Source: Elusimicrobia bacterium RIFOXYD2_FULL_34_15 | Lineage (GTDB): Bacteria > Elusimicrobiota > UBA8919 | Assembly: GCA_001800605.1 (NCBI GenBank) | Contig: MGVS01000052.1 | Coordinates: 7,095-48,695, forward strand | DNA length: 41,601 nucleotides | Direction of reading: 5' to 3' | Shown here: in pieces, positions 16,199-23,670 of the stretch | How positions within the stretch are numbered: the stretch's first letter is position 1 | Layout: every line of letters starts with the position of its first letter | Made by a program: the position numbers and the translations under genes | Notes under the pieces: generated by a model | What the model was told of the DNA's origin: nothing | The model's database searches: none | Seen by the model: the letters and a program-made list of their open reading frames with translations, nothing else

Positions 16199-17278
16199 AT
16201 GAGAATTGGACTAGATGCCAGAATGATCGACCATTCCGGCATAGGTACATACATAAAGAATCTTTTATATTTTCTTCCAAAAATAAGTAATTATGAATAT
16301 GTATTATTTGGAAATACCGAAAGGCTTAAAATGTATAATATTCCGGTATATGAATCGAAAGCACCAATATACAGCATACAAGAACAAATAATGTTTCCTA
16401 ATATAATAAAAAAAAGCAATATTGATCTGTTTCATTCACCTCACTATATAACTCCGATTTTGTATAACGGAAAAATGGTAGCTACAATACACGATCTGAT
16501 ACATTTAATATTTCCTGAGTATTTATCGTCAAAAATGGCTAATTTATATTCAAAGTATATGGTAAAAAGTGCTTGTAAGAAATCCAAGAGAATTATTACT
16601 ATTTCAAGAAATACAAAGAAAGATATTATAAACCATTTTAATGTTGATGAATCAAAAATAAAGATTACGTATTTAGCTGCAAGCGAGATATTTAAACCAT
16701 CGTCAGTTACTGCAGAAGATATGAGAATAAAATACGGCAAATATCTATTATATGTTGGAGCTATCCGACCTCATAAAAATATATTATTTCTGTTAGATTT
16801 ATTTAAAAAGCTGAAAAAAGAAAAAAAAATAACACATAAACTTATCTTGATAGGTAAAGGTAAGGTTCCATATATTAATGAAGTTAGGAGAAAAATATAT
16901 GATTACTCTATGCAAAACGATGTTTTAATAATAGAAGAAATAAAACAGGAACAAATTGCAGAATTTTATTGCGGTGCTGATTTGTTTGTATTTCCGTCTT
17001 TATATGAAGGTTTTGGTTTGCCGCCGTTAGAAGCGATGGCTTGCGGTTGTCCGGTTGTTAGTTCGCAAGCTTCATCTTTACCGGAAGTTATCGGAGATGC
17101 AGGTATTCAGGTTAATCCTGCAGATAAAGAACAGTTTTTAAATTCTGTTTATATTGTTCTGACTGATGAAAAAATAAGAAAAGAACTAATAGAAAAAGGT
17201 TACAAAAGAGTGAAACTTTTTTCATGGGAAAAAACTGCTAAGGAAACATTAAGTGTATACGAAGAGGTCTTGCAATGA
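16199..17278 (+). CDS. GT4 glycosyltransferase
   Basis: GT-B family 4 enzyme opening [41 protein letters not shown] lies in the acceptor domain, with [18 protein letters not shown] and [19 protein letters not shown] in the donor half. The track uses TTG 16193 (two residues earlier); ATG 16199 gives the usual start and has AAGGG eleven bases upstream. It is closely related to the gene at 12351. The final ATGA overlap couples it to the GT2 gene. It probably adds a hexose to a lipid-linked glycan; donor unknown. Confidence 0.9.
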   Translation: MRIGLDARMIDHSGIGTYIKNLLYFLPKISNYEYVLFGNTERLKMYNIPVYESKAPIYSIQEQIMFPNIIKKSNIDLFHSPHYITPILYNGKMVATIHDLIHLIFPEYLSSKMANLYSKYMVKSACKKSKRIITISRNTKKDIINHFNVDESKIKITYLAASEIFKPSSVTAEDMRIKYGKYLLYVGAIRPHKNILFLLDLFKKLKKEKKITHKLILIGKGKVPYINEVRRKIYDYSMQNDVLIIEEIKQEQIAEFYCGADLFVFPSLYEGFGLPPLEAMACGCPVVSSQASSLPEVIGDAGIQVNPADKEQFLNSVYIVLTDEKIRKELIEKGYKRVKLFSWEKTAKETLSVYEEVLQ

Positions 17279-17970
17279 AATCTCTAATAATTATTCCTAC
17301 CTATGATGAAAAAGAAAATATTGAAAAGCTGGTTAAACAGATAACTGATTTGGGATTTTTTATATTAGTTATTGATGATAACTCGCCTGACGGGACCGGC
17401 GAAATACTCGAAAAATTAAAATTGAGTAATGAAAGACTAAGTGTAATCCACCGTGAAAAAAAACTTGGACTGGGAACTGCATATATACAGGGTTTTAAAT
17501 GGGCGTTGAAAAGAGATTTTGATTATATTTTTACTATGGATGCCGATTTTTCACATAATCCTGAATATTTAAGAAGTTTTGTTGAAAAACTTTCTGAATT
17601 TGATTTGGTTGTTGGAGCCCGCTATGTAAAAGGCGGCGGTGTAGTTAATTGGCCGTTCCATCGAAAGATAATATCCCGGTGCGGTAGTTTATATGCCAGG
17701 ACTATATTAGGTTTTCAGGTTAAAGATTGTACTTCTGGTTTTATGGGATTTCGAAGAAAAGTTTTAGAAAAAATTGATTTAGATGATATAAAATCTGAGG
17801 GATATGGTTTTTTAATAGAAATGAAATATAGAACGTTTAAATTAGGTTTTAGAATTTATCAGAATCCAATTATATTTGTAGATAGAACGGCGGGGAAATC
17901 CAAAATATCTAAAAATATTATTTGGGAAGCAATTTTTCTTGTTTGGAAATTAAAATTTACAATTAAATGA
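17275..17970 (+). CDS. Polyprenol-phosphate mannose synthase-like GT2 (DPM1 family)
   Basis: A 231-aa GT-A glycosyltransferase. Its motifs IPTYDEKENI, IDDNSPDGTGE, TMDADFSHNPE, GARYVKGGG and CTSGFMGFRR define the dolichyl/polyprenyl-phosphate mannose synthase family. It should move mannose (or glucose) from the nucleotide sugar to polyprenyl phosphate on the cytoplasmic side. There is no C-terminal membrane domain, so it is the short bacterial form. It overlaps its neighbours by ATGA on both sides. The next gene encodes a GT-C membrane transferase that uses polyprenyl-phosphate sugars, so the two probably work as donor synthase and user. The mannose module at 22170-25045 could supply GDP-mannose. 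Confidence 0.9.
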   Translation: MKSLIIIPTYDEKENIEKLVKQITDLGFFILVIDDNSPDGTGEILEKLKLSNERLSVIHREKKLGLGTAYIQGFKWALKRDFDYIFTMDADFSHNPEYLRSFVEKLSEFDLVVGARYVKGGGVVNWPFHRKIISRCGSLYARTILGFQVKDCTSGFMGFRRKVLEKIDLDDIKSEGYGFLIEMKYRTFKLGFRIYQNPIIFVDRTAGKSKISKNIIWEAIFLVWKLKFTIK

Positions 17971-19403
17971 AAAACAAATCGGTATACATACTTCTCTCAA
18001 TAGTCCTGTTTAGTATCATTATGCATTTAAAAGGAATTACCAGTCCTTTGCTTGATTTTCATGCATGGCGACAAACACAAACTGCTATGATAGCTAGGAA
18101 TTATTATGAGAATGGCTTTAAATTTTTTAATCCTCAGGTAGATTGGTATGGACAGGAATCAAATAAAAGGGCAGGTACAGAATTTCCGGTATTTTCATTT
18201 ATCATAGCTTTGTTATATAAAATGTTTGGAATGCACGATATCCTTGGAAGATTTCTTGCTGTATTTTTTTCAGCAATGAGTTCTGTTTATCTATTTTTGC
18301 TTTTAAGAAAATATTTTGAGTTTTGGTATGCGTACATCTCAACATTAATTTTTATTATTCTACCGATCAATATTTACTTTACCAGAACAGTTCAACCGGA
18401 ATCCATTATGTTGTTTTCTATAATTTCCGGACTATATTACTTTATAAATTATCTTGAAAATCCGAGCAAAATATTACAACTCATATTTTCATTTGTTCTT
18501 TTAACAATAGCACCGTTGGTAAAATTACCTTCATTATATGTTTTACTGCCCATAGGATTTCTTGCTTATAATAAATGGGGCTGGAAAGTGATATACAGAA
18601 TAGAAATATGGTTGTTTAATATTTTTTTGGTTTCTAATGTCTTTTTGTGGTATAGATTTGCAAAAACCGGAATGGATGTTTTACCTTTAAAAATAAACGA
18701 TTATATTTATATGTTGAAAATATTGGGACAACCAAAGTTTTGGATTATGCATTTTTTATCAAGATTTGTAGAATTAACAACTACTTATGCAGGTTTGTTA
18801 TTTTTTATAATCGGGTTTTGGTTCATTGTTTTAAAAAAGCATTTATATTTTTTCGGAGTTTGGTTTATATCGGTAGTTATTTATATAATTGCGATAGGGG
18901 AATACGGCTATATTCATCAGTATACAGCACTTCCATATGCACCAATAAATGCAGTATTTATTGGTGGCGGAATAGTTTATGCTTGGAATAAATACAGTTT
19001 AGTTAAAATAAATAAAATATTATTGATATTATTAATAATATCTATACCTTTACATAGTTTACTTAGAATTCGTAATTGGTATAAGTTGAGTGATTTATGG
19101 TTGCTGAATGCAAAAGAAGATGTAAGCAGAATAAGTGAAAAAAATGATTTGTTTTTATGTAATTCAAAAACAATACCAATACAATTATATCATATAGATC
19201 GTAAAGGATTCTCAATAGACATACTAAAATCTGATTTAAACGAAGTTAAATATCTGATTAAGAAAGATATGAGTTTTTTTCTAACTGCTAACGATAAAAG
19301 ATGGTCTGATGATAATGAAATCGGAAAATATTTTATTAAAAACTACAAGGTAGTATGTGAAAATGAAGATTATAAAATATTCGATTTGAGAAAGAAGATA
19401 TGA
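17967..19403 (+). CDS. GT-C membrane glycosyltransferase (ArnT/PMT-like, GT39/GT83)
   Basis: A polytopic membrane protein, 478 aa, with about ten hydrophobic helices. The first outside loop contains LDFHAWRQTQTAMIARNY, followed by TEFPVFSFIIALLYKMFG. This is the layout of ArnT/PMT-type GT-C transferases, where an Asp in the first periplasmic loop takes part in catalysis. These enzymes move a sugar from polyprenyl phosphate to an acceptor on the periplasmic face. The preceding gene encodes a polyprenyl-phosphate sugar synthase, and the stop overlaps the next start by ATGA. The acceptor could be the glycan, lipid A or a protein; sequence does not decide. Confidence 0.82.
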   Translation: MKNKSVYILLSIVLFSIIMHLKGITSPLLDFHAWRQTQTAMIARNYYENGFKFFNPQVDWYGQESNKRAGTEFPVFSFIIALLYKMFGMHDILGRFLAVFFSAMSSVYLFLLLRKYFEFWYAYISTLIFIILPINIYFTRTVQPESIMLFSIISGLYYFINYLENPSKILQLIFSFVLLTIAPLVKLPSLYVLLPIGFLAYNKWGWKVIYRIEIWLFNIFLVSNVFLWYRFAKTGMDVLPLKINDYIYMLKILGQPKFWIMHFLSRFVELTTTYAGLLFFIIGFWFIVLKKHLYFFGVWFISVVIYIIAIGEYGYIHQYTALPYAPINAVFIGGGIVYAWNKYSLVKINKILLILLIISIPLHSLLRIRNWYKLSDLWLLNAKEDVSRISEKNDLFLCNSKTIPIQLYHIDRKGFSIDILKSDLNEVKYLIKKDMSFFLTANDKRWSDDNEIGKYFIKNYKVVCENEDYKIFDLRKKI

Positions 19404-20509
19404 AAGTAGCTATTATTCATGATTGGCTTACCGGTATGCGCGGTGGTGAAAAATGTTTGGAGGTGTTTTGTGAACTTTTTCCGGAAGCCACTGTTTTTAC
19501 GTTATTGCATAAAAGAGGTTCCATGTCTAAAATAATAGAAAATATGGAAATCAGGACATCTTTTTTGCAAAAATTTCCGAATATAGAAAAAAGATATAGA
19601 TATTACTTACCGTTAATGCCTATTGCGATTAAGCAATTTAATCTGCAAGGATATGATTTGATTTTATCATCAAGTCATTGTGTTGCTAAGGGTATTAAAA
19701 TTCCTAAAGGTTCTTTGCATATATGTTACTGTTACACACCGATGAGATATGTTTGGGATATGTACAATCAATATTTTGATAATTCAAGATTTTATATAAA
19801 ATATAGCATGAAATGGCTAAGAAAATACTTACAAAAGTGGGATGTCAAAAGTTCTGTGAATGTACATCATTTTATAGCGATTTCTGAATATATAAGAGAA
19901 CGGATAAAAAAACATTATAACCGGGATTCTTTAGTTATTTATCCTCCTGTAGATACAATTTTTTTTAAATCAGAAGATTTGACTCCCGAAAAATCGATTC
20001 ATCCATATTATCTTGTTGTTTCAAGTTTTGCACCGTATAAAAAAATCGATTTAGCTATAGAAGCATTTAATAAATTAGGTTATTCTCTTAAGATTATCGG
20101 TAATGGGCAGGACGAAAAAAAATTGAGAAAAATTGCAAAAGATAATATTGAATTTCTTGGTTGGCGTAATAATGACGAATTGCGGATATATTATAATAAT
20201 TGTAAAGCACTAATATTTCCTAGCGAAGAAGATTTTGGAATCGTGCCTGTAGAAGCTCAGTCAATGGGTAGACCGGTGATTGCATATAAAAAAGGCGGGA
20301 GCTCTGAAACGATAGTTGAAGGTGTGACCGGCATTTTTTTTGAAGAGCAAAATGTAAGTTCACTAATTGATGCTGTTAAAAAATTAGAGAATATGAAGTT
20401 TAATTCAAACAATGCTGTTGAAAATGCAAGAGGATTTAATAAAATAATATTTAAAAATAAAATAAAAAATTTTATTGATGAAAAAGTAAAAATAATGTAT
20501 AATATATGA
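19400..20509 (+). CDS. WbaZ-like GT4 glycosyltransferase
   Basis: Paralogue of the gene at 15106, with the same opening (MKVAIIHDWLTGMRGGEKCL), the HICYCYTPMRYVWDMY segment, and the donor-half motifs YYLVVSSFAPYKKIDLAIE and FPSEEDFGIVPVEAQSMGRPV. The 369-aa length is normal. It is coupled to the GT-C gene by ATGA and is the last gene of its block. Its TGA stop codon forms the first bases of a copy of the 120-nt structured repeat, so the extreme C-terminus (YNI) abuts the element. It is probably a mannosyl- or rhamnosyltransferase for the repeat unit; donor unproven. Confidence 0.9.
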   Translation: MKVAIIHDWLTGMRGGEKCLEVFCELFPEATVFTLLHKRGSMSKIIENMEIRTSFLQKFPNIEKRYRYYLPLMPIAIKQFNLQGYDLILSSSHCVAKGIKIPKGSLHICYCYTPMRYVWDMYNQYFDNSRFYIKYSMKWLRKYLQKWDVKSSVNVHHFIAISEYIRERIKKHYNRDSLVIYPPVDTIFFKSEDLTPEKSIHPYYLVVSSFAPYKKIDLAIEAFNKLGYSLKIIGNGQDEKKLRKIAKDNIEFLGWRNNDELRIYYNNCKALIFPSEEDFGIVPVEAQSMGRPVIAYKKGGSSETIVEGVTGIFFEEQNVSSLIDAVKKLENMKFNSNNAVENARGFNKIIFKNKIKNFIDEKVKIMYNI

Positions 20510-20643
20510 TTGTTAAAAAAAACAATCACTGATTAAAATGATTAAGAACACAGATTACACAGATTAGAGCGTGTCGTTAAATCTGTGTAATCGTCTTTCA
20601 AAATCTGTGTAATCAAGAGCGGGGATGACTTTTTCAACGCTCT
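20507..20643 (-). repeat. Structured dispersed repeat, copy 1 (inverted)
   Basis: Read on the minus strand, this 137-nt copy runs AGAGCGTTGAAAAAG, CCGCTCTTGATTACACAGAT, then a doubled ATCTGTGTAATC section, and ends in a GATTGTT/AACAATC hairpin. It matches copies at 23195 and 35756 in the same order, but its middle is longer. Six-base AT-rich flanks AATATA occur on both sides, which could be chance. On the plus strand the AT hairpin comes straight after the stop codon at 20509, but no T-run follows. Confidence 0.85.
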
Positions 20644-20656
20644 CAATATATAACTT

Positions 20657-22024
20657 ATGAATTTAAAAATTAGAAAAATTTTGTTTCCAGTCGCACTTTT
20701 AATAACGGATATAATTGCGATATATATATCTTTTATTTTTGCATATTGGATAAGATTTTCTTCTACTCTTATTCCGATTATAAAAGGAATACCGCCTTTT
20801 AAATTATATCATACTGCAATTTTGGTGGTTATATTTCTCTGGATTATTATATTTTTATATACAGGTTTTTATGAAGAAAAGAAAACCGATGGGTTTAGCG
20901 AGTTTCTAAAAATTTTTAAAGGTGTGTTTTTAGGCACGATTGTGATTGCTGCGATTACTTTTATTTATAGAGATTTCACTTTTTCAAGAATGATGTTGTT
21001 TATCGCTTCAGTTGTGAGTACATTCGTTATTTTTATTTTTCATGAAATTATAAGAATTATAGATATGTATGCAGGAAATTTTTTATTAGGAACACACAAA
21101 ATTCTAATTTTGGGCAGCGGTAACATAGCAGAAGATATTAAAAAGACATTGAGGCATAGGAAAAAGTTTGAGGTTCATATTTCGCATTTCACTGATTCTG
21201 AACATTTAAAAAATTTTATAAACGAAAATCAAATAAATGAAGTTATATTTTCGAAAAGCCAGATTGCTCATAAAGAAATTCTTAAAATTGCTTCAGTTTG
21301 CGAAGATTTGAATGTTGAGTTTAGATTTGTACCGGATGTGTTGGAATTAACTCGAGGGGAAATTATAATAGACGAATTTATAGGAATTCCAGTTTTTAGA
21401 TTTAAATCGATATCATTGTATGGCTGGAATTTTATGCTTAAACGGTTAACAGATATAGTGGTATCGTTAATAATTATTACTTTTTCTATTATACCTTTAT
21501 TGATTTTAGTATTACTTATTAAGCTTGAAGATGGAGGTCCTGTATTTTACACACATAGAAGGAAAGGATATAAAGGTAAGGACTTTGAGTTTATAAAATT
21601 CAGGACTATGGTTGCTAATGCGGATAAAATGCTGGGTAATTTAAAGATTTTAAATGAAAGAAGCGGACCTGTCTTTAAAATGAAAAATGATCCGCGGATG
21701 ACTAAGATAGGAAAGTTTATAAGAATGTTTTCTATAGATGAGGTGCCACAGTTTATTAATGTATTAAGAGGTGAAATGTCGATAGTGGGACCAAGGCCTC
21801 AGGTGCTTTGGGAAGCTGCGCATTATGATGAGATTGCAATGCGCCGTTTAAAAGTTTTACCGGGAATTACGGGAATTTGGCAGATTCGCGGTAGAAGTGA
21901 TTTGTCATATGAAGAAATGATACGCCTGGATATTTATTATCTTGAAAATTGGTCAATTGCATTAGATATAAGGATAATGTTAGGTACTATACCTGCGGTT
22001 TTATCAAAAAAAGGCGCATACTAA
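20657..22024 (+). CDS. Polyisoprenyl-phosphate hexose-1-phosphate transferase (WcaJ/WbaP family)
   Basis: A membrane initiating enzyme that transfers a sugar-1-phosphate (commonly glucose or galactose) to undecaprenyl phosphate. The first ~130 residues form four hydrophobic helices. A central Rossmann-like domain starts at HKILILGSGNIAEDI. The C-terminal catalytic domain begins with the membrane-inserted segment near residue 262 and carries GGPVFYTHRRKG, FEFIKFRTM, DEVPQFINVLRGEMSIVGPRP and LPGITGIWQIRGRSD, the full bacterial sugar transferase signature. Length 455 aa is usual. It stands alone between two repeat-filled gaps. It is the second initiating transferase in the window, after the WbpL homologue, implying two glycans or a mosaic locus. 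Confidence 0.93.
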   Translation: MNLKIRKILFPVALLITDIIAIYISFIFAYWIRFSSTLIPIIKGIPPFKLYHTAILVVIFLWIIIFLYTGFYEEKKTDGFSEFLKIFKGVFLGTIVIAAITFIYRDFTFSRMMLFIASVVSTFVIFIFHEIIRIIDMYAGNFLLGTHKILILGSGNIAEDIKKTLRHRKKFEVHISHFTDSEHLKNFINENQINEVIFSKSQIAHKEILKIASVCEDLNVEFRFVPDVLELTRGEIIIDEFIGIPVFRFKSISLYGWNFMLKRLTDIVVSLIIITFSIIPLLILVLLIKLEDGGPVFYTHRRKGYKGKDFEFIKFRTMVANADKMLGNLKILNERSGPVFKMKNDPRMTKIGKFIRMFSIDEVPQFINVLRGEMSIVGPRPQVLWEAAHYDEIAMRRLKVLPGITGIWQIRGRSDLSYEEMIRLDIYYLENWSIALDIRIMLGTIPAVLSKKGAY

Positions 22025-22091
22025 TAAATGCAATTAAAAATGCAAAATGCAAAATTATAAATTTTTGTAAATAACTTTAATAAAATAATCC

Positions 22092-22153
22092 TTAATTTTT
22101 CATTTTTAATCCCGCAACTATCTCGGGACAAGTTTTTAAATTTTTAATTGTTT
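22092..22153. repeat. 62-bp dispersed repeat, copy 2
   Basis: One mismatch to 15032-15093, including the TCCCG/CGGGA hairpin. It ends five bases before an AAGGAG ribosome site and 16 bases before ATG 22170. As with copy 1, it sits in the immediate leader of a glycan gene. The DNA between 22025 and 22091 is AT-rich, with ATGCAAAATGCAAAAT-like words. Confidence 0.85.
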
Positions 22154-22169
22154 TTTGCAAGGAGTTAAT

Positions 22170-23195
22170 ATGAAAGCGATGATTTTAATAGGTGGATTTG
22201 GTACCAGGTTGAGACCTTTGACGTGTAACACTCCAAAACCTCTTTTACCGGTTATAAATAAGCCATTTTTACTTTATCAGATAGAACTTATTAAGAAGCA
22301 TGGCATTAAAGATATTATTTTGTGTATGGCTTACTTGCCTTTGGAGTTCAAGAAATTTTTCGGTGACGGTAAAAAATTCGGTGTAAATATATCTTATGCA
22401 ATTGAAAAGATGCCTTTGGGTACCGGTGGGGCATTAAAAAATGCAGAAAAATTCGTTGATTGTCCTGTTTTAGTATTCAATGGAGACGTTTTGACAGATC
22501 TTGATTTAACCGAGCTTATAAAATTTCATAAGCAAAAGAAGTCCAAAGCTACCATAACATTAGTAGAAGTGGCTGATCCTACTAGTTTTGGTTTAGTTGA
22601 AACAAATAAAAATGGCAATATCCTTCAATTTTTGGAAAAACCATCGTTAAGCCAAATTACCTGTAATACAATAAATGCCGGAACTTATATTTTTGAACCT
22701 GAAATTTTAAAGGAAATACCTGAAAATACTGTTTATTCCGTAGAAAGAGGGCTTTTTCCCAATTTATTAAATAAAAAGTTTCCATTTTATGGATTTGTCT
22801 ATTCAGGTTATTGGATAGATATAGGTACTACCGAGAAATATTTTCAGGTTCATCACGATTTAATGAACAAAATGAAAAAAAATATTATAGGCAAAGATTC
22901 TAAATTAAGTAAGACTGTAAAAATAGAAGAAGGAAGATTAGTAATTGGAGATAACTCAACACTTGGTGAATCAACAATAATTGAAGGAAATGTTTGTATT
23001 GGTAACAATGTCGATATAGAAAATAATTGTAGTCTTATAGACTGTATAATTTTAGACGGAACGAAAGTGCAGGAAGGCAGTAAAATAGAAAAATCATTGA
23101 TAGGTAAAAACTGTTTAGTGGAAACGAATTCTATTCTAAGCAGCGGTTGCGCAATAGGCGATAATACTATAATAAGGAGTTACAGCAGATTATAA
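22170..23195 (+). CDS. Mannose-1-phosphate guanylyltransferase-like sugar nucleotidyltransferase
   Basis: A sugar-1-phosphate nucleotidyltransferase with the N-terminal signature MILIGGFGTRLRPLTCNTPKPL. VFNGDVLTDLDL provides the metal-binding Asp, and NAGTYIFEPEIL and YSGYWIDIGTTEKYF are family blocks. From about residue 245 a left-handed beta-helix tail begins (hexapeptide-like IIGKDS..IGDNS.., IEGNVCIGNNV). The arrangement is like eukaryotic/archaeal-type GDP-mannose pyrophosphorylase (GMPPB). The track begins at TTG 22155; AAGGAG at 22159 followed five bases later by ATG 22170 fixes the start (341 aa). Followed by a mannose-6-phosphate-isomerase-like cupin and a phosphomannomutase, it most likely makes GDP-mannose; a GlmU/RmlA-like specificity is possible. 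Confidence 0.85.
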   Translation: MKAMILIGGFGTRLRPLTCNTPKPLLPVINKPFLLYQIELIKKHGIKDIILCMAYLPLEFKKFFGDGKKFGVNISYAIEKMPLGTGGALKNAEKFVDCPVLVFNGDVLTDLDLTELIKFHKQKKSKATITLVEVADPTSFGLVETNKNGNILQFLEKPSLSQITCNTINAGTYIFEPEILKEIPENTVYSVERGLFPNLLNKKFPFYGFVYSGYWIDIGTTEKYFQVHHDLMNKMKKNIIGKDSKLSKTVKIEEGRLVIGDNSTLGESTIIEGNVCIGNNVDIENNCSLIDCIILDGTKVQEGSKIEKSLIGKNCLVETNSILSSGCAIGDNTIIRSYSRL

Positions 23196-23341
23196 GAGCG
23201 TTGAAAAAATACTTACCGCTCTTGATTAGACAGATGTTTAAGTCATGCCTTAATCTGTGTAATCTGTGTTTTTAATCGTTTTAATCAGTGATTGTTGGAT
23301 TTTTCAACAATCACATAATAAGGAGCTACAGTAGATTATGA
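23169..23341 (+). repeat. 27-base direct repeats flanking structured repeat copy 2
   Basis: 23169-23195 and 23315-23341 agree at 24 of 27 bases. The left one is the last codons of the nucleotidyltransferase gene. The right one supplies the AAGGAG ribosome site and ATG of the cupin gene. Read in the upstream gene's frame, the right copy would also encode IIRSYSRL and stop, as TGA within ATGA. All three differences are synonymous or stop-for-stop. This points to a former ATGA gene overlap that was split by the element with duplication of the junction. Confidence 0.8.
23195..23314 (+). repeat. Structured dispersed repeat, copy 2
   Basis: A 120-nt copy in direct orientation. It contains AGAGCG...CGCTCT (hairpin 1, with TTGAAAAA in its loop), ACAGAT...ATCTGTGTAATC (middle) and TGATTGTTG-GATTTTT-CAACAATCA (hairpin 3). 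It lies exactly between two near-identical 27-base sequences (23169-23195 and 23315-23341), as expected for an insertion. Confidence 0.88.
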
Positions 23342-23670
23342 AAATTGTGAAAAAGCCCTGGGGGCAAGAAACTTGGTTTGCGTTTACTAAATATTATGTA
23401 GGGAAAATACTTTTTATAAAAAAAGGACATCGTTTAAGCAGACAGTTTCACAGAGTAAAGCATGAAACCATTTATACTCTTAAAGGAAAATATATAATGG
23501 AATTAAGAAATAGTAAAAAAATAATGAAAGAAGGCTCGGTAATAGTTATCCCGCCTAAAAAGATACATAGAATGTATGCAAAGTATGGTGATATAACTTT
23601 AGTTGAAGCATCAACACCTCAGGTTGAAGATGTTGTGCGTTTGGAAGATGATTATGGAAGAAATAAATAA
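23338..23670 (+). CDS. Mannose-6-phosphate isomerase-like cupin (type II)
   Basis: A 110-aa single-domain cupin resembling the C-terminal isomerase domain of type II phosphomannose isomerase/GDP-mannose pyrophosphorylase fusions such as WbpW/AlgA. The segments KPWGQETWFAF, QFHRVKHETIYTLKG (metal-binding histidines and Glu) and VIVIPPKKIHRMYA are the standard cupin motifs of that family. It should interconvert fructose-6-phosphate and mannose-6-phosphate in the cytosol, feeding the next gene's phosphomannomutase. The start ATG and its ribosome site lie within a duplicated copy of the upstream gene's 3' end. It overlaps the downstream gene by 17 bases. A regulatory or other sugar-isomerase role is possible for such short cupins. 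Confidence 0.82.
   Translation: MKIVKKPWGQETWFAFTKYYVGKILFIKKGHRLSRQFHRVKHETIYTLKGKYIMELRNSKKIMKEGSVIVIPPKKIHRMYAKYGDITLVEASTPQVEDVVRLEDDYGRNK

Noticed and set aside
18740-18991. Plus-strand ORF of 83 aa within the GT-C gene
   Set aside because: It is a frame-shifted reading of the membrane transferase, rich in Cys and Ile, with no separate ribosome site.
23603-23653. Upstream start of the phosphomannomutase gene given by the track
   Set aside because: The added residues overlap the cupin gene and do not match the family; the conserved N-terminus begins at ATG 23654 or 23648.
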